Assembly (NCBI GenBank): GCA_041395525.1
Contig: JAWLAH010000001.1
Span: forward strand, 1-64,000
Origin: CADEED01 sp020442965
GTDB lineage: Bacteria > Pseudomonadota > Gammaproteobacteria > Steroidobacterales > Steroidobacteraceae
Reading direction: 5' to 3'
Length of the DNA stretch: 64,000 bases
Part shown: positions 1 through 9,195 of the stretch, one piece after another
Numbering within the stretch: the stretch's first letter is position 1
Layout of the letters: each line of letters opens with the position of its first letter
The notes under the pieces: model-generated
Told to the model about the DNA's origin: nothing
The model's input: the letters and a program-made list of their open reading frames with translations, nothing else
The model's database searches: none
Program-made: the position numbers and the translations under genes

Positions 1-294
1 GCACGGCTCACGGAACTGCAGTCCGCCAAGTCCACCGATTCCGCTGCGATTCTCACACCGGCTCAAGAGACCGAGCTGGCGCGGTTCCAGCAGGAACGCG
101 TGCGGATCCGTAAAGAGTTGCGCCAGGTGCGTCTCGGTCTCGAGCAAGACATCCGCGCGCTCGGGGCACGGATCAAACTCATCAATATCGTGATCGTACC
201 CGCGTTGTTCGCCGCCCTGGCACTAGCCGTCGCGGCCCTACGGCGGCGGCGGCGCCACAGCAGCGCGATCCGCCCGAGTGAGCACGAGCGATGA
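1..294 (+). CDS. GldG-like ABC-transporter auxiliary protein, C-terminal end only
   Basis: Only the last 97 codons lie in the window; the frame is open from base 1 to a TGA at 292-294. The visible part is a charged, probably coiled-coil segment rich in Q, E and R (residues about 20-60 of the fragment), then one hydrophobic stretch (KLINIVIVPALFAALALAV) and a polyarginine tail. This ending, followed by a DUF4340 gene, is typical of the GldG/ABC-2-type 'gliding motility' auxiliary subunits, where the large periplasmic part precedes a final membrane anchor. The stop overlaps the next start (ATGA at 291-294), so the two are translationally coupled. The family call rests on the tail and the context; the diagnostic part is off the left edge. 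Confidence 0.6.
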   Translation, partial: ARLTELQSAKSTDSAAILTPAQETELARFQQERVRIRKELRQVRLGLEQDIRALGARIKLINIVIVPALFAALALAVAALRRRRRHSSAIRPSEHER

Positions 295-1253
295 CCTCCC
301 GTCGGCTTCTCGGCTTGCTGTTCGTGGGGTTGTTAGTAATCGGCAGCGCACTCTGGTTCGCAGGTCGGCAACCAGATCGCGCCAGCACCGTTGGCGATCC
401 GGTGCTGCCGGATCTCAAGGCTTCCCTCAACGCGATCAAAGAGATCCGTCTAACCAGAGGGGACGGGTCCGCCGTCACACTCAAACGTCACGCCAATCAT
501 TGGGAAGTCGCGCAGCGCGGCTACCGGGCCGATTCTGGCAAGATCCGCAAGTTGTTGCTCGATCTTGCGGCGTTGACGGTACGAGCGGAGAAAACCGCCG
601 ATCCGAGTAATTACTCACGTATCGGCGTCGAAGCCGCCGACTCTGCCACGGCCAAGAGCACGGCTGTCGAAGCACTAACAGCAGACCGCAACTGGAAGAT
701 CTTGATCGGCAAGCAAGACTCACCACGCGCCGGGTTCGTACGTGTACCCGATCAGCGAGTCAGTCAATTGGCGGAACCCCTGATCACGATCGATCTCGAC
801 CCGAAGCACTGGCTGGATCGCTCACTACTCGATATTCCCGCGACCGCAATTCTATCCTTAACGGTCGTACCGGCCGAGGGCCCAGCGTACACGGCGGCGC
901 GCGACCGGACCGGACAAGCTGACATGGTACTGGTCGACTTGCCGAAGCACGCGAAACTTGCGGCTCCCGACGCCGCCAACGCCGCCACCGCGGCACTGGC
1001 CAATCTCACGTTCGACGACGTACAAGAGCGCGATGCGATCGCGAAAGGCGCGACGAGCCGCGCAACTTATACGTTCTTTGACGGCCGCAGTCTCACCATT
1101 GCGGGCCGGCGCGACGCGGGACAAACCTACGTCGCGATCGTCGCTGCGAGCGATACGGAACTCACCGAACGCACCAAGGGGTGGGAATTCGAACTGCCGG
1201 GTTGGAAGTTCGATCAGTTATTCAAACCGCGCGCGGAACTGCTGGCAAAATAG
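291..1253 (+). CDS. DUF4340 domain-containing protein
   Basis: 320 residues. An N-terminal signal/anchor (MTSRRLLGLLFVGLLVIGSAL) is followed by a soluble region with the pattern of DUF4340 proteins: an early 'LKASLNAIKEIRLTRGDG' strand with the following 'VTLKRHANHWEV' hairpin, and later repeats of the same fold. DUF4340 proteins usually follow GldF/GldG-type ABC transporter genes, as here. No enzymatic residues are recognisable and the biochemical role is unknown; an accessory periplasmic function for the upstream transporter is inference from context. It ends 13 bases before the stop of the convergent lptG. Confidence 0.75.
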   Translation: MTSRRLLGLLFVGLLVIGSALWFAGRQPDRASTVGDPVLPDLKASLNAIKEIRLTRGDGSAVTLKRHANHWEVAQRGYRADSGKIRKLLLDLAALTVRAEKTADPSNYSRIGVEAADSATAKSTAVEALTADRNWKILIGKQDSPRAGFVRVPDQRVSQLAEPLITIDLDPKHWLDRSLLDIPATAILSLTVVPAEGPAYTAARDRTGQADMVLVDLPKHAKLAAPDAANAATAALANLTFDDVQERDAIAKGATSRATYTFFDGRSLTIAGRRDAGQTYVAIVAASDTELTERTKGWEFELPGWKFDQLFKPRAELLAK

Positions 1254-1266
1254 CCTTGCGGTCTTG

Positions 1267-2331
1267 TCAGCGTGTGCGCGCGATCAGCGTCAGCGCAACC
1301 GTCGCCAGCACGGCGGTCGGAAACCAGGCCAGCAGGACCGGGCTGACGTCGAACACGATTGCGCCACTCTCAACCATGCGCTGCAACAGAAAGAACCCGA
1401 TCCCTAACAGCAAACCAATCGCCGTGCGCGCACCACTTCCTGCGCGCATACTCCCCGACACGAACGGCACGGCTAACAAACAAGCGAAGAGGATTGCCGC
1501 CGTCCGTGCGATACGCGACCAGAACGCGAACACCTGTGGTCGCGCATCGAGGCCGTTCGCCTGCAAATTGGCGATCAGGCGCCAGAGTACTCGCGTCTCG
1601 AGCTGGCTCGGCTCGGCCACCGTGAGGCCGAGAAATTCCGAGCTCGTGCTGGCGGTGAACGTGCGCTCTCTTGCAGCGGTCGTGCTGACGGTTTCGTTGG
1701 CAAACCGCGACTCTGCGAAGTCACGCAATCGCCAACTGCCGTCGGCCAAGGCCTCTGCTCCCGCAGCCCGGGCGACCGCGAGCAACTCATGTCGTGGCGA
1801 TAGCTCGAAGATCCGCATTCCGGCGAACTCAGCCTCACTCGATTGCTGCGCGACATTGATCAAAAGGCGACCGTCGCGCACCCACGCCCCACCGTGCCCG
1901 CCGAAGCTGACATTTGCGAACTTGCGAAACGCCTTTTGCTGTTTGGCCATCTGCTGCAGCGGCGGTCCCAAATATTCCCCAACCAGCACGGCAAAGCCAA
2001 AGAGCAGTAGCGCGCCCAACGCGACAGCTCCCGCTAGCCGCCAAACCGACCAGCCCGCGGCACGCATGATCGTAATCTCGCTCCCTCGTGCGAGCGTCCC
2101 GAGGCCCACCAGCGCCCCGATCAGGGCCGAAATCGGCAGCAACTCGTAGACCTGCTGCGGGATGTTGAGTGCCGTGAACCATAGGGCATCGAGAACGGTG
2201 TAGCTGCCAGTGCCAATGTCGTCCTGCTGCCCAACGAATATGAACAGGGCACCGAGCACCAGCAGCACGATCATGACGAGCACGACGCCGCCCAGCATCG
2301 AGCGAATGACATATCTATCGAGCAGAGTCAT
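1267..2331 (-). CDS. lptG: LPS export ABC transporter permease LptG
   Basis: 354 residues, the usual LptG length. The N-terminal membrane segments carry the LptG-type stretch GSYTVLDALWFTALNIPQ and the conserved 'ALIGALVGLGTLARGSE' motif, which resembles LptG rather than LptF. A central periplasmic beta-jellyroll region (roughly residues 130-260) is followed by three C-terminal hydrophobic segments. It would form the inner-membrane part of the LptBFG machine that extracts lipopolysaccharide. A GGAG Shine-Dalgarno precedes the ATG. It faces away from pepA across a 110-base gap. In most gammaproteobacteria lptF sits between pepA and lptG; here it is absent from that position. Confidence 0.9.
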   Translation of the reverse strand: MTLLDRYVIRSMLGGVVLVMIVLLVLGALFIFVGQQDDIGTGSYTVLDALWFTALNIPQQVYELLPISALIGALVGLGTLARGSEITIMRAAGWSVWRLAGAVALGALLLFGFAVLVGEYLGPPLQQMAKQQKAFRKFANVSFGGHGGAWVRDGRLLINVAQQSSEAEFAGMRIFELSPRHELLAVARAAGAEALADGSWRLRDFAESRFANETVSTTAARERTFTASTSSEFLGLTVAEPSQLETRVLWRLIANLQANGLDARPQVFAFWSRIARTAAILFACLLAVPFVSGSMRAGSGARTAIGLLLGIGFFLLQRMVESGAIVFDVSPVLLAWFPTAVLATVALTLIARTR

Positions 2332-2441
2332 GCGGTCTCCGGTCTAGAGAACCTAAAGTTCGGTTACACTTTCGCACTTTGGCGGCTGCCGTTGCAATGA
2401 CACGCGGATCTGCAGCATAGCTGCCGTCGCTGGAGCAACTC

Positions 2442-3935
2442 ATGCAATTCGATACCTGGAAAGGCAAGGCTACTGACATTACGGCCGACTGCGTCGTGAT
2501 CGGTACTTTCGAAGACGGCACATTGGCGCCGGATGCGGCCGCGATCGACCGTGCTTGCGACGGCCGAATCACACGCCTGATCAAGCGGGGCGATTTCAAT
2601 TGCAAGCTGGCAATGACCTTCATGTTGTCGGAACTCGACGGCGTCAAGTCACCGCGCGTCCTGCTGGTCGGCCTCGGGCCACGTGCCGATTTCGGCCGCA
2701 AGCCGTGGCGCAAAGCGACCGCGGCCGCCCTGTTGCACGTCGGCCGCACGCAAGCCCGGAGCGTGGCGCTTGCCCTGCCCCGACCGGCCGCGCGCGACCT
2801 GGACGACCAGTTGTTTGGGCGGGCAACGGCCGAGCTGGCGGGCGCCGCGCTCTACAAGATCAACGATCTGAAGTCCGCCAAGAAGCCCAAACCGCCAATG
2901 CTCGACACGATCGTCGTTGCAGCGGCGCAAGCGGCCGCGCTCAAGAAAATCAAGGAAGGCTTCGCGCAAGGCGTCGCATCGGCAGCCGGGGCGGTGGCCA
3001 TGCGCAACCTCGCCAATCTCCCGGGCAATGTATGCACACCAAGTTACATTGCCAAACAATTCGAGGCGCTGGCCAAACAGCACAAATCGATCACCACCAA
3101 GGTGTTAGGGCTGGAGGAGATCAAGCGCGAGAAGATGGGCTGTTTTCTCGCAGTTACACAAGGCAGTGACGAACCGCCGCGTTTCGTCGTGGTGGAGCAC
3201 AAGCATCCGCGCGCCAAGAAGGCACCGACCGTCCTCGTTGGCAAGGGCATCACCTTCGATACCGGAGGTATCTCACTCAAGGATCCGCCGGCGATGGACG
3301 AAATGAAGTTCGACATGAGCGGCGCTGCCGCCGTGCTCGGTGCCTTCACGACGATCGGCGCGCTCAACCTGCCGCTGAACGTCGTCGGACTTGTACCCAC
3401 TTGCGAGAACATGCCAAGTGGGCGCGCAATCAAACCAGGTGACATCGTCACCAGCGCTTCCGGTCAGACAGTCGAGATTCTAAATACCGATGCCGAGGGC
3501 CGGCTGATACTCTGCGACGCTCTGCACTACGCGCGACGCTTCGATCCGGAGGTCGTCATCGACATGGCGACGCTAACCGGTGCCATCGTGATTGCGCTCG
3601 GCTCGCACCACACCGGCGTGTTTGCGAACGACGACGCGCTGGCGCATGACCTCGTCAAGAGCGGGGTTCGCGCGGACGATCGAGCCTGGCAAATGCCGCT
3701 GACGGAAGAATACGGCGAACAGCTGAAGAGCAACTTTGCGGATTTCGCCAATGTTGCGGGACGCGACGGGGGCTCGATCACGGCGGCTGCATTTCTTGGC
3801 AAGTTCACCAAGGGCATGAAATGGGCGCACATGGACATCGCCGGCACCTCGTACGCGGGCGGCAAGGAAAAAGGCAGCACCGGCCGGCCGATGGCGTTGC
3901 TCACCGATTTCCTCGTGCGTCGTGCCGCGCGTTGA
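2442..3935 (+). CDS. pepA: Leucyl aminopeptidase PepA
   Basis: 497 residues, normal for the M17 family. The N-terminal macro-like domain (about 1-165) precedes the catalytic domain with the metal/active-site segments GKGITFDTGGISLK (about residue 267) and NTDAEGRL (residues 348-355), both intact. It removes N-terminal amino acids, with two bound metal ions expected. A GGAG sits seven bases before the ATG. The stop lies inside the beginning of holC (14-base overlap), giving the conserved pepA-holC-valS order seen in E. coli and relatives. In some gammaproteobacteria PepA also binds DNA; nothing here decides that. Confidence 0.96.
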   Translation: MQFDTWKGKATDITADCVVIGTFEDGTLAPDAAAIDRACDGRITRLIKRGDFNCKLAMTFMLSELDGVKSPRVLLVGLGPRADFGRKPWRKATAAALLHVGRTQARSVALALPRPAARDLDDQLFGRATAELAGAALYKINDLKSAKKPKPPMLDTIVVAAAQAAALKKIKEGFAQGVASAAGAVAMRNLANLPGNVCTPSYIAKQFEALAKQHKSITTKVLGLEEIKREKMGCFLAVTQGSDEPPRFVVVEHKHPRAKKAPTVLVGKGITFDTGGISLKDPPAMDEMKFDMSGAAAVLGAFTTIGALNLPLNVVGLVPTCENMPSGRAIKPGDIVTSASGQTVEILNTDAEGRLILCDALHYARRFDPEVVIDMATLTGAIVIALGSHHTGVFANDDALAHDLVKSGVRADDRAWQMPLTEEYGEQLKSNFADFANVAGRDGGSITAAAFLGKFTKGMKWAHMDIAGTSYAGGKEKGSTGRPMALLTDFLVRRAAR

Positions 3936-4380
3936 TTTTTACGTCACCGATGACAAGCAGTCCGACGCTCGCCTGAAGCTGGCGTGTCGGGTTGCCGAGA
4001 AGGGCTACCTGGCGCAACAACGGGTGGTCGTCTGGTGCCAGGACGTCGCGATGTTGACGCGGCTCGACGAATTGCTCTGGACGTATCGCGACGGTAGTTT
4101 CGTGCCACACGATCCAATCGATGACGGCCACACGGAAATCGAGGCACCGGTCGCTCTGACAACCGGAGCATTGCCCGCGACACGGCACGATTTGTTGATC
4201 AACGTGTCGGATAAGGTGCCGAGCGCGTGGCAACGTTTCGAACGCATCGCGGAGATCCTCGATGGCGCCGAGGAAACGCGCAGCGCTGGTCGTGAGCGCT
4301 TTCGCCTGTATCGTGAACAGGGTGCCGATCCGGAAACCCACCAGATAGCCGGGCCGCGCGCTGCGGTCATACGAAAGTAA
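3922..4380 (+). CDS. holC: DNA polymerase III subunit chi
   Basis: 152 residues starting at a GTG that overlaps the end of pepA by 14 bases. The N-terminus 'PRVDFYVTDD' followed by 'RLKLACRVAEKGYLAQQRV' and the later 'LLWTYRDGSFVPHDP' segment are typical of HolC, the clamp-loader accessory that links the replisome to single-strand-binding protein. Position between pepA and valS supports the call. No other start gives the family's usual N-terminus. It ends two bases before the valS start. Confidence 0.93.
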   Translation: MPRVDFYVTDDKQSDARLKLACRVAEKGYLAQQRVVVWCQDVAMLTRLDELLWTYRDGSFVPHDPIDDGHTEIEAPVALTTGALPATRHDLLINVSDKVPSAWQRFERIAEILDGAEETRSAGRERFRLYREQGADPETHQIAGPRAAVIRK

Positions 4381-4382
4381 GT

Positions 4383-7208
4383 ATGGACAAGGCCTACTCA
4401 CCGCACGCGATCGAGCAGAGTCTCTACGAACGCTGGGAATCGGCGGGCTGGTTCACCCCGCACGGGGACGGGCCGTCCTACTGCATCATGCTGCCGCCAC
4501 CCAACGTGACGGGCACCTTGCACATGGGCCACGCGTTCCAGCATACGCTGATGGACATCCTGACCCGCTGGCACCGCATGCGGGGCGATCGAACGCTGTG
4601 GCAGTCTGGCACCGATCACGCGGGTATCGCCACGCAGATGGTCGTCGAACGCCAACTGAACGCGGCTGGCAAGCACCGGCTCGACCTCGGCCGCAAGGAT
4701 TTCGTCGAGCGCGTGTGGCAATGGAAGGAGCAGTCCGGCGGAACGATCACACGCCAAATGCGGCGCCTCGGTGCTTCAGTCGACTGGTCCCGCCACAAAT
4801 TTACGATGGATGCAGATCTGTCGCTTGCCGTCACGGAAGTGTTCGTGCGCCTGCACGACAAGGGCCTGATCTATCGTGGCAAGCGACTCGTCAATTGGGA
4901 TCCGGTACTGCTGACGGCGGTGTCCGATCTCGAAGTATTGGCGGAAGAAGAGCAAGGCAGCCTGTGGCATCTGCGCTACCCGCTGACCGACGGCTCGGGC
5001 CATGTCACCGTTGCGACGACCCGACCCGAGACATTGTTAGGCGACACAGCCGTCGCTGTACACCCGGATGATGAGCGCTACCGGGCACTCATTGGCAAAC
5101 TGGTCAAGCTGCCGCTCACCGAGCGCGAAATTCCGATCATCGCCGATACCTATGTCGAGCCGGAATTCGGCTCCGGCTGCGTCAAGATCACGCCCGCGCA
5201 TGACTTCAACGACTACGAAGTCGGCCTGCGTCACGACCTGCCGCAGATCAATGTCCTGACACCCGATGCGCGACTCAACGATAACGCACCGCCACGATAC
5301 CGCGGACTCGATCGAGCAGCGGCTCGCAAGCAGATCGTCGCGGACCTGGAATCCGCAGGTTTGTTGGACCGCGTCGAGCCGCACAAGCTGATGGTCCCGC
5401 GTGGCGATCGCACGGGCGCGGCGATCGAGCCCTACCTGACCGATCAATGGTACGTCAAGATCGAGCCGCTGGCGTCGCCAGCCATGCGAGCGGTCGAAGA
5501 CGGGCGCATCCGCTTCGTGCCCGGCAACTGGGACAAGACCTACTTCGAGTGGATGCGCAACATCAAAGACTGGTGTGTTAGCCGTCAGCTTTGGTGGGGG
5601 CACCGGATACCGGCGTGGTACGGAGCGGACGGCACGATCTACGTAGGTCGAGACGAAGCCGACGTGCGCCGCAAGCACGGTATCGCGGCTGACGCACCGT
5701 TGCGACAGGACGAGGACGTCCTCGACACGTGGTTCTCCTCGGCGCTGTGGCCCTTCTCGACTTTGGGTTGGCCCGAGCGCACGGCTGAATTCGAACGCTT
5801 TTATCCCACCAACGTGCTGGTCACGGGCTTCGACATTATTTTCTTCTGGGTCGCCCGGATGATCATGATGGGTCTGGAGTTCGCAGGCAACGTGCCCTTC
5901 AAGGACGTGTACATCACGGGCCTGATCCGTGACGAACGCGGCGACAAGATGTCGAAATCCAAGGGCAATGTCATCGACCCGCTCGATATCATCGACGGCA
6001 TCGAACTCGATGCGCTCGTGGCCAAACGCACCACCGGCCTGATGCAACCCCATCTGGCAGCGGCAATCGAGAAGGCGACGCGCAAACAGTTCCCGCAGGG
6101 TATCGAGGCGCACGGCACCGACGCACTGCGCTTCACGTTCACCGCGCTCGCCGGCCCGTCGCGCGACATCCGCTTCGATCTGGGGCGCGTGAGTGGCTAT
6201 CGCAATTTTTGTAACAAACTCTGGAACGCCGCGCGGTTTGTCCTGATGACGCTGGAGGGCCAGGACGGCGCCATCCCTGCCAACGATCTGGCGGGTGCGC
6301 ACGTGTTGTCGGTCGCCGACCGTTGGATACGCTCGCGCTTCGGCCAGATGTTGCGCACGCTCGAACCCGCACTCACCGAGTATCGCTTCGATTTTGCGGC
6401 GACAGCCCTGTATGAATTTACCTGGTACGAATTCTGCGACTGGTACCTGGAGCTGACCAAACCGGTCCTGCAGGCGGAGCACGCTACGATCGAATCGAAA
6501 CGTGGCGCACGGCGCACGCTCATCGAGATCCTGGAGGCCCTGTTGCGCGCGCTGCATCCTGTCATGCCTTTCATCACTGAGGAGATCTGGCAGCGCGTGG
6601 CACCACTTTGCGCTGCAGTGGGCCTGATCACCGTCAGGGACCCAACGATCATGCGCGCCACCTATCCACTCGCGAACGAATATGCCTTGGACGCGGCGGC
6701 GGAGTCTGCAACTGCATGGATTCAGGCTGTGGTGCTCGCAGTTCGTCAGATCCGCGGCGAGATGGACATCGCGCCATCGAAGCGTATCCCCGCGCTGCTG
6801 CAGAACGCATCGGCAATCGATCGCGAATATGCCGATTCGTACGCGGTCTATCTCGAACGGCTCGCCGGTCTCGAGCGCGTCGAGTTCCTGGCAGCCGATG
6901 CTCCTGCACCAGAAGCGGCCACCGCGCTGGTCGGCGAACTAACCATTCTCGTGCCGATGGCCGGTCTGATCGATCCTGCAGTGGAAGCGGAGCGACTCGC
7001 GAAGCGCACCGGCCGGCTTGAGTCGGACCTCGGCAAACTGCAAGCCAAGCTCGCCAATGCCAGTTTCGTGGCGAACGCGCCGCCCGAAGTGGTCGCTGGC
7101 GATCGCGCGCGCGTCGCAGAACTCGAGTCGCAGCGCGAGCGCCTGCGAGTGCAATTGGCGCGCGTGCGACGATTGGCTAACTCGGCTGGAAACAAGCCGC
7201 TCTCTTGA
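4383..7208 (+). CDS. valS: Valine--tRNA ligase
   Basis: 941 residues, a full class I synthetase. The HIGH-type signature is at residues 47-50 (HMGH, within PPPNVTGTLHMGHA) and the KMSKS loop at about 522-526 (KMSKSKGNV). The editing (CP1) domain lies between them, with 'TTRPETLLGDTAVAVHPDDE' in the expected place. The anticodon-binding domain follows (from about residue 650), and the last ~70 residues form the usual Arg/Lys-rich coiled-coil arm that contacts the tRNA. Its start lies two bases after the holC stop, so it is probably the third gene of the pepA operon. Confidence 0.97.
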   Translation: MDKAYSPHAIEQSLYERWESAGWFTPHGDGPSYCIMLPPPNVTGTLHMGHAFQHTLMDILTRWHRMRGDRTLWQSGTDHAGIATQMVVERQLNAAGKHRLDLGRKDFVERVWQWKEQSGGTITRQMRRLGASVDWSRHKFTMDADLSLAVTEVFVRLHDKGLIYRGKRLVNWDPVLLTAVSDLEVLAEEEQGSLWHLRYPLTDGSGHVTVATTRPETLLGDTAVAVHPDDERYRALIGKLVKLPLTEREIPIIADTYVEPEFGSGCVKITPAHDFNDYEVGLRHDLPQINVLTPDARLNDNAPPRYRGLDRAAARKQIVADLESAGLLDRVEPHKLMVPRGDRTGAAIEPYLTDQWYVKIEPLASPAMRAVEDGRIRFVPGNWDKTYFEWMRNIKDWCVSRQLWWGHRIPAWYGADGTIYVGRDEADVRRKHGIAADAPLRQDEDVLDTWFSSALWPFSTLGWPERTAEFERFYPTNVLVTGFDIIFFWVARMIMMGLEFAGNVPFKDVYITGLIRDERGDKMSKSKGNVIDPLDIIDGIELDALVAKRTTGLMQPHLAAAIEKATRKQFPQGIEAHGTDALRFTFTALAGPSRDIRFDLGRVSGYRNFCNKLWNAARFVLMTLEGQDGAIPANDLAGAHVLSVADRWIRSRFGQMLRTLEPALTEYRFDFAATALYEFTWYEFCDWYLELTKPVLQAEHATIESKRGARRTLIEILEALLRALHPVMPFITEEIWQRVAPLCAAVGLITVRDPTIMRATYPLANEYALDAAAESATAWIQAVVLAVRQIRGEMDIAPSKRIPALLQNASAIDREYADSYAVYLERLAGLERVEFLAADAPAPEAATALVGELTILVPMAGLIDPAVEAERLAKRTGRLESDLGKLQAKLANASFVANAPPEVVAGDRARVAELESQRERLRVQLARVRRLANSAGNKPLS

Positions 7209-7256
7209 GAGCGCTATCACACTCGACAGTGGCTGCCAACGGTTAAGCTCGAGCCG

Positions 7257-8174
7257 ATGACAGCTCTCGACAACGCGCTCGCATCACTCGATCGGATCAT
7301 CCTCGGCAAATCGCTGGCGGTCCGTCTCGCACTCGCCTGCCTGCTTGCGCGCGGCCATCTGCTGATCGAAGATGTACCGGGCGTCGGTAAAACCACTCTC
7401 GCGCATGCACTCGCCCAGGTCCTGGGACTCGCATGGCAGCGCGTGCAGTTCACGAGTGACCTGCTGCCCGCCGATATACTCGGCGTAACAGTCTTCGATC
7501 GGGCCACGCAGGAGTTCAAGTTCCGCAAGGGACCGATTTTCACGCAGTTGTTACTGGCAGACGAGGTGAACCGAGCCAGCCCCAAGACTCAGAGCGCCCT
7601 CCTCGAGGCGATGGAGGAGCGGCAGGTGAGCGCCGACGTCACTACCCATCGACTACCCGAGCCCTTTTTCGTAGTCGCCACGCAGAACCCGGACGAGCAA
7701 ATCGGGACGTTTCGGCTACCTGAATCCCAGCTCGATCGATTTCTCATGCGCATTTCGTTGGGCTACCCCGATCACGCTCACGAACGTGAACTGTTAGCGA
7801 ACGGCGATCGTCGCGATCTGCTGATCGGTCTCGCGCCCGCGCTCAGTCCGGAGGCGATCATCGCTAAACAAGGACGCGTGCGGGCCATCCACCTCTCGAA
7901 CGCACTGCTCGACTACGTGCAATCCCTGTTGCGGCACACACGTGAACGAGCTGATCTGCGGCTCGGCCTTTCACCACGCGCGGGCCAGGGACTGATCCGC
8001 GCCGCCCAGGCCTGGGCATTGCTCGCAGGTCGCGACGCAGTGCTGCCCGACGATGTTCAAGCGGTATTCAGCGCGGTGGCTGGCCACCGCCTGGAGCGTC
8101 GCGACGGCATGTCCGCCGAAGCGGGTTGGTCGGTTGCGGACGAAGTCCTGAAGACCGTGCCTGTGCCAATTTGA
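7257..8174 (+). CDS. MoxR-family AAA+ ATPase
   Basis: 305 residues. Walker A GVGKTT is at residues 42-47, Walker B 'LLLADEVNRA' near 102-110, then a sensor-1 segment 'FFVVATQNPDEQIGTFRLPESQLDRFLMR'. The C-terminal lid domain ends with 'DDVQAVFSAVAGHRL'. MoxR ATPases act as chaperone-like ATPases paired with DUF58/VWA partners; the DUF58 gene starts 28 bases downstream and a TgpA gene follows. This is the widespread MoxR-DUF58-transglutaminase operon; its precise substrate in this organism is unknown. Confidence 0.92.
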   Translation: MTALDNALASLDRIILGKSLAVRLALACLLARGHLLIEDVPGVGKTTLAHALAQVLGLAWQRVQFTSDLLPADILGVTVFDRATQEFKFRKGPIFTQLLLADEVNRASPKTQSALLEAMEERQVSADVTTHRLPEPFFVVATQNPDEQIGTFRLPESQLDRFLMRISLGYPDHAHERELLANGDRRDLLIGLAPALSPEAIIAKQGRVRAIHLSNALLDYVQSLLRHTRERADLRLGLSPRAGQGLIRAAQAWALLAGRDAVLPDDVQAVFSAVAGHRLERRDGMSAEAGWSVADEVLKTVPVPI

Positions 8175-8202
8175 CGATTGCGCGATACGGAGGCGACCGC
8201 TG

Positions 8203-9195
8203 ATGCTCGCGCGGCTACGTCGAACACTTGCCCGTCGCGGCGCCGCTTGGGTCAAACGACGTCAGGGAGTGGACCGATTACCGGCGGTCGTGCATGCACG
8301 ACGGCTGTATATCCTGCCCAGCAGGAGTGGCGCGGGCTTCGCCGCCCTGTTGCTTTTCATGCTGCTCGCGGGGCTCAACTACGCAAACAGTCTCGCACTG
8401 TTCCTGACGTTTCTGCTCGCCGGCGTTGCCATCGTCAGCATGCACCTAGCGCACCGCAACTTGTTGGGCTTGCGCATCACGATGGCCCAAACTGTAAACG
8501 GCTTTGCCGCGCAAACCGGGCGCATCGTGATCGCCTTTGCCAACGACGCGGACGTCACGCGATTCGCATTGCGCGTGAGTGTCGATCTCGACGCCACACG
8601 ACTGGTTTCACAAGCCCTCGAGCTACCGGGTCGAACGCAACGACGACAGGATCTCGAACTGCCGCTCGCACGGCGCGGCCGGGTCACGATCGAGCGCATC
8701 CGAATCTCGACTCACTATCCTTTTGGCTTGTTCGAGGCCTGGACCTGGCTGCATTTGCCGCTCTCGGTGCTGGCCTACCCAGCGGCACGCGGCGGGCGTT
8801 CGCCGCCTGCAGCCGCACACGGCGGGACGGAACAGCTCGCCGTACACCGCCCGGGCGACGATGAGTGGAGCCACCTGCGCGCGTTCCGCGACGGCGACTC
8901 GCCTCGACAGATCGCGTGGGCGGCTTACGCGCGCACCGGACAATTGCTCAGCAAGGAATATGTGGCACCCAGAGGGGCGTACCGCATCTTCGATATCGGA
9001 GAGCTGCGCGGACTCGCGCTCGAACAACAACTCGAACAACTATCGGCATGGGTAGTCGGCGCACACGAACGCGGTGAGCGTTACGGCTTGCAACTTACCG
9101 ACACGTTCGTAGAGCCCGGTGCCGGCCTGCCACATCGCGATCGCTGTCTCGCGGCACTAGCCGTCGTCGGCTTGAGCATGAGACCGACGCAATGA
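8203..9195 (+). CDS. DUF58 domain-containing membrane protein
   Basis: 330 residues. Two adjacent hydrophobic segments (about residues 42-85) follow a basic N-terminus; the DUF58 core is recognised by 'HRPGDDEWSHLRAFRDGD' followed by 'RQIAWAAYARTGQLLSKEY', matching the family pattern of RPGD..RxIxWxxxAR. DUF58 proteins often carry a vWA-like fold and are partners of MoxR ATPases. The stop overlaps the start of the transglutaminase gene (ATGA at 9192-9195), indicating translational coupling. Confidence 0.9.
   Translation: MLARLRRTLARRGAAWVKRRQGVDRLPAVVHARRLYILPSRSGAGFAALLLFMLLAGLNYANSLALFLTFLLAGVAIVSMHLAHRNLLGLRITMAQTVNGFAAQTGRIVIAFANDADVTRFALRVSVDLDATRLVSQALELPGRTQRRQDLELPLARRGRVTIERIRISTHYPFGLFEAWTWLHLPLSVLAYPAARGGRSPPAAAHGGTEQLAVHRPGDDEWSHLRAFRDGDSPRQIAWAAYARTGQLLSKEYVAPRGAYRIFDIGELRGLALEQQLEQLSAWVVGAHERGERYGLQLTDTFVEPGAGLPHRDRCLAALAVVGLSMRPTQ

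Noticed and set aside
5037..6557. 506-codon open frame antisense to valS
   Set aside because: It lies wholly inside valS, has no family resemblance and is the usual shadow of GC-rich codon use.
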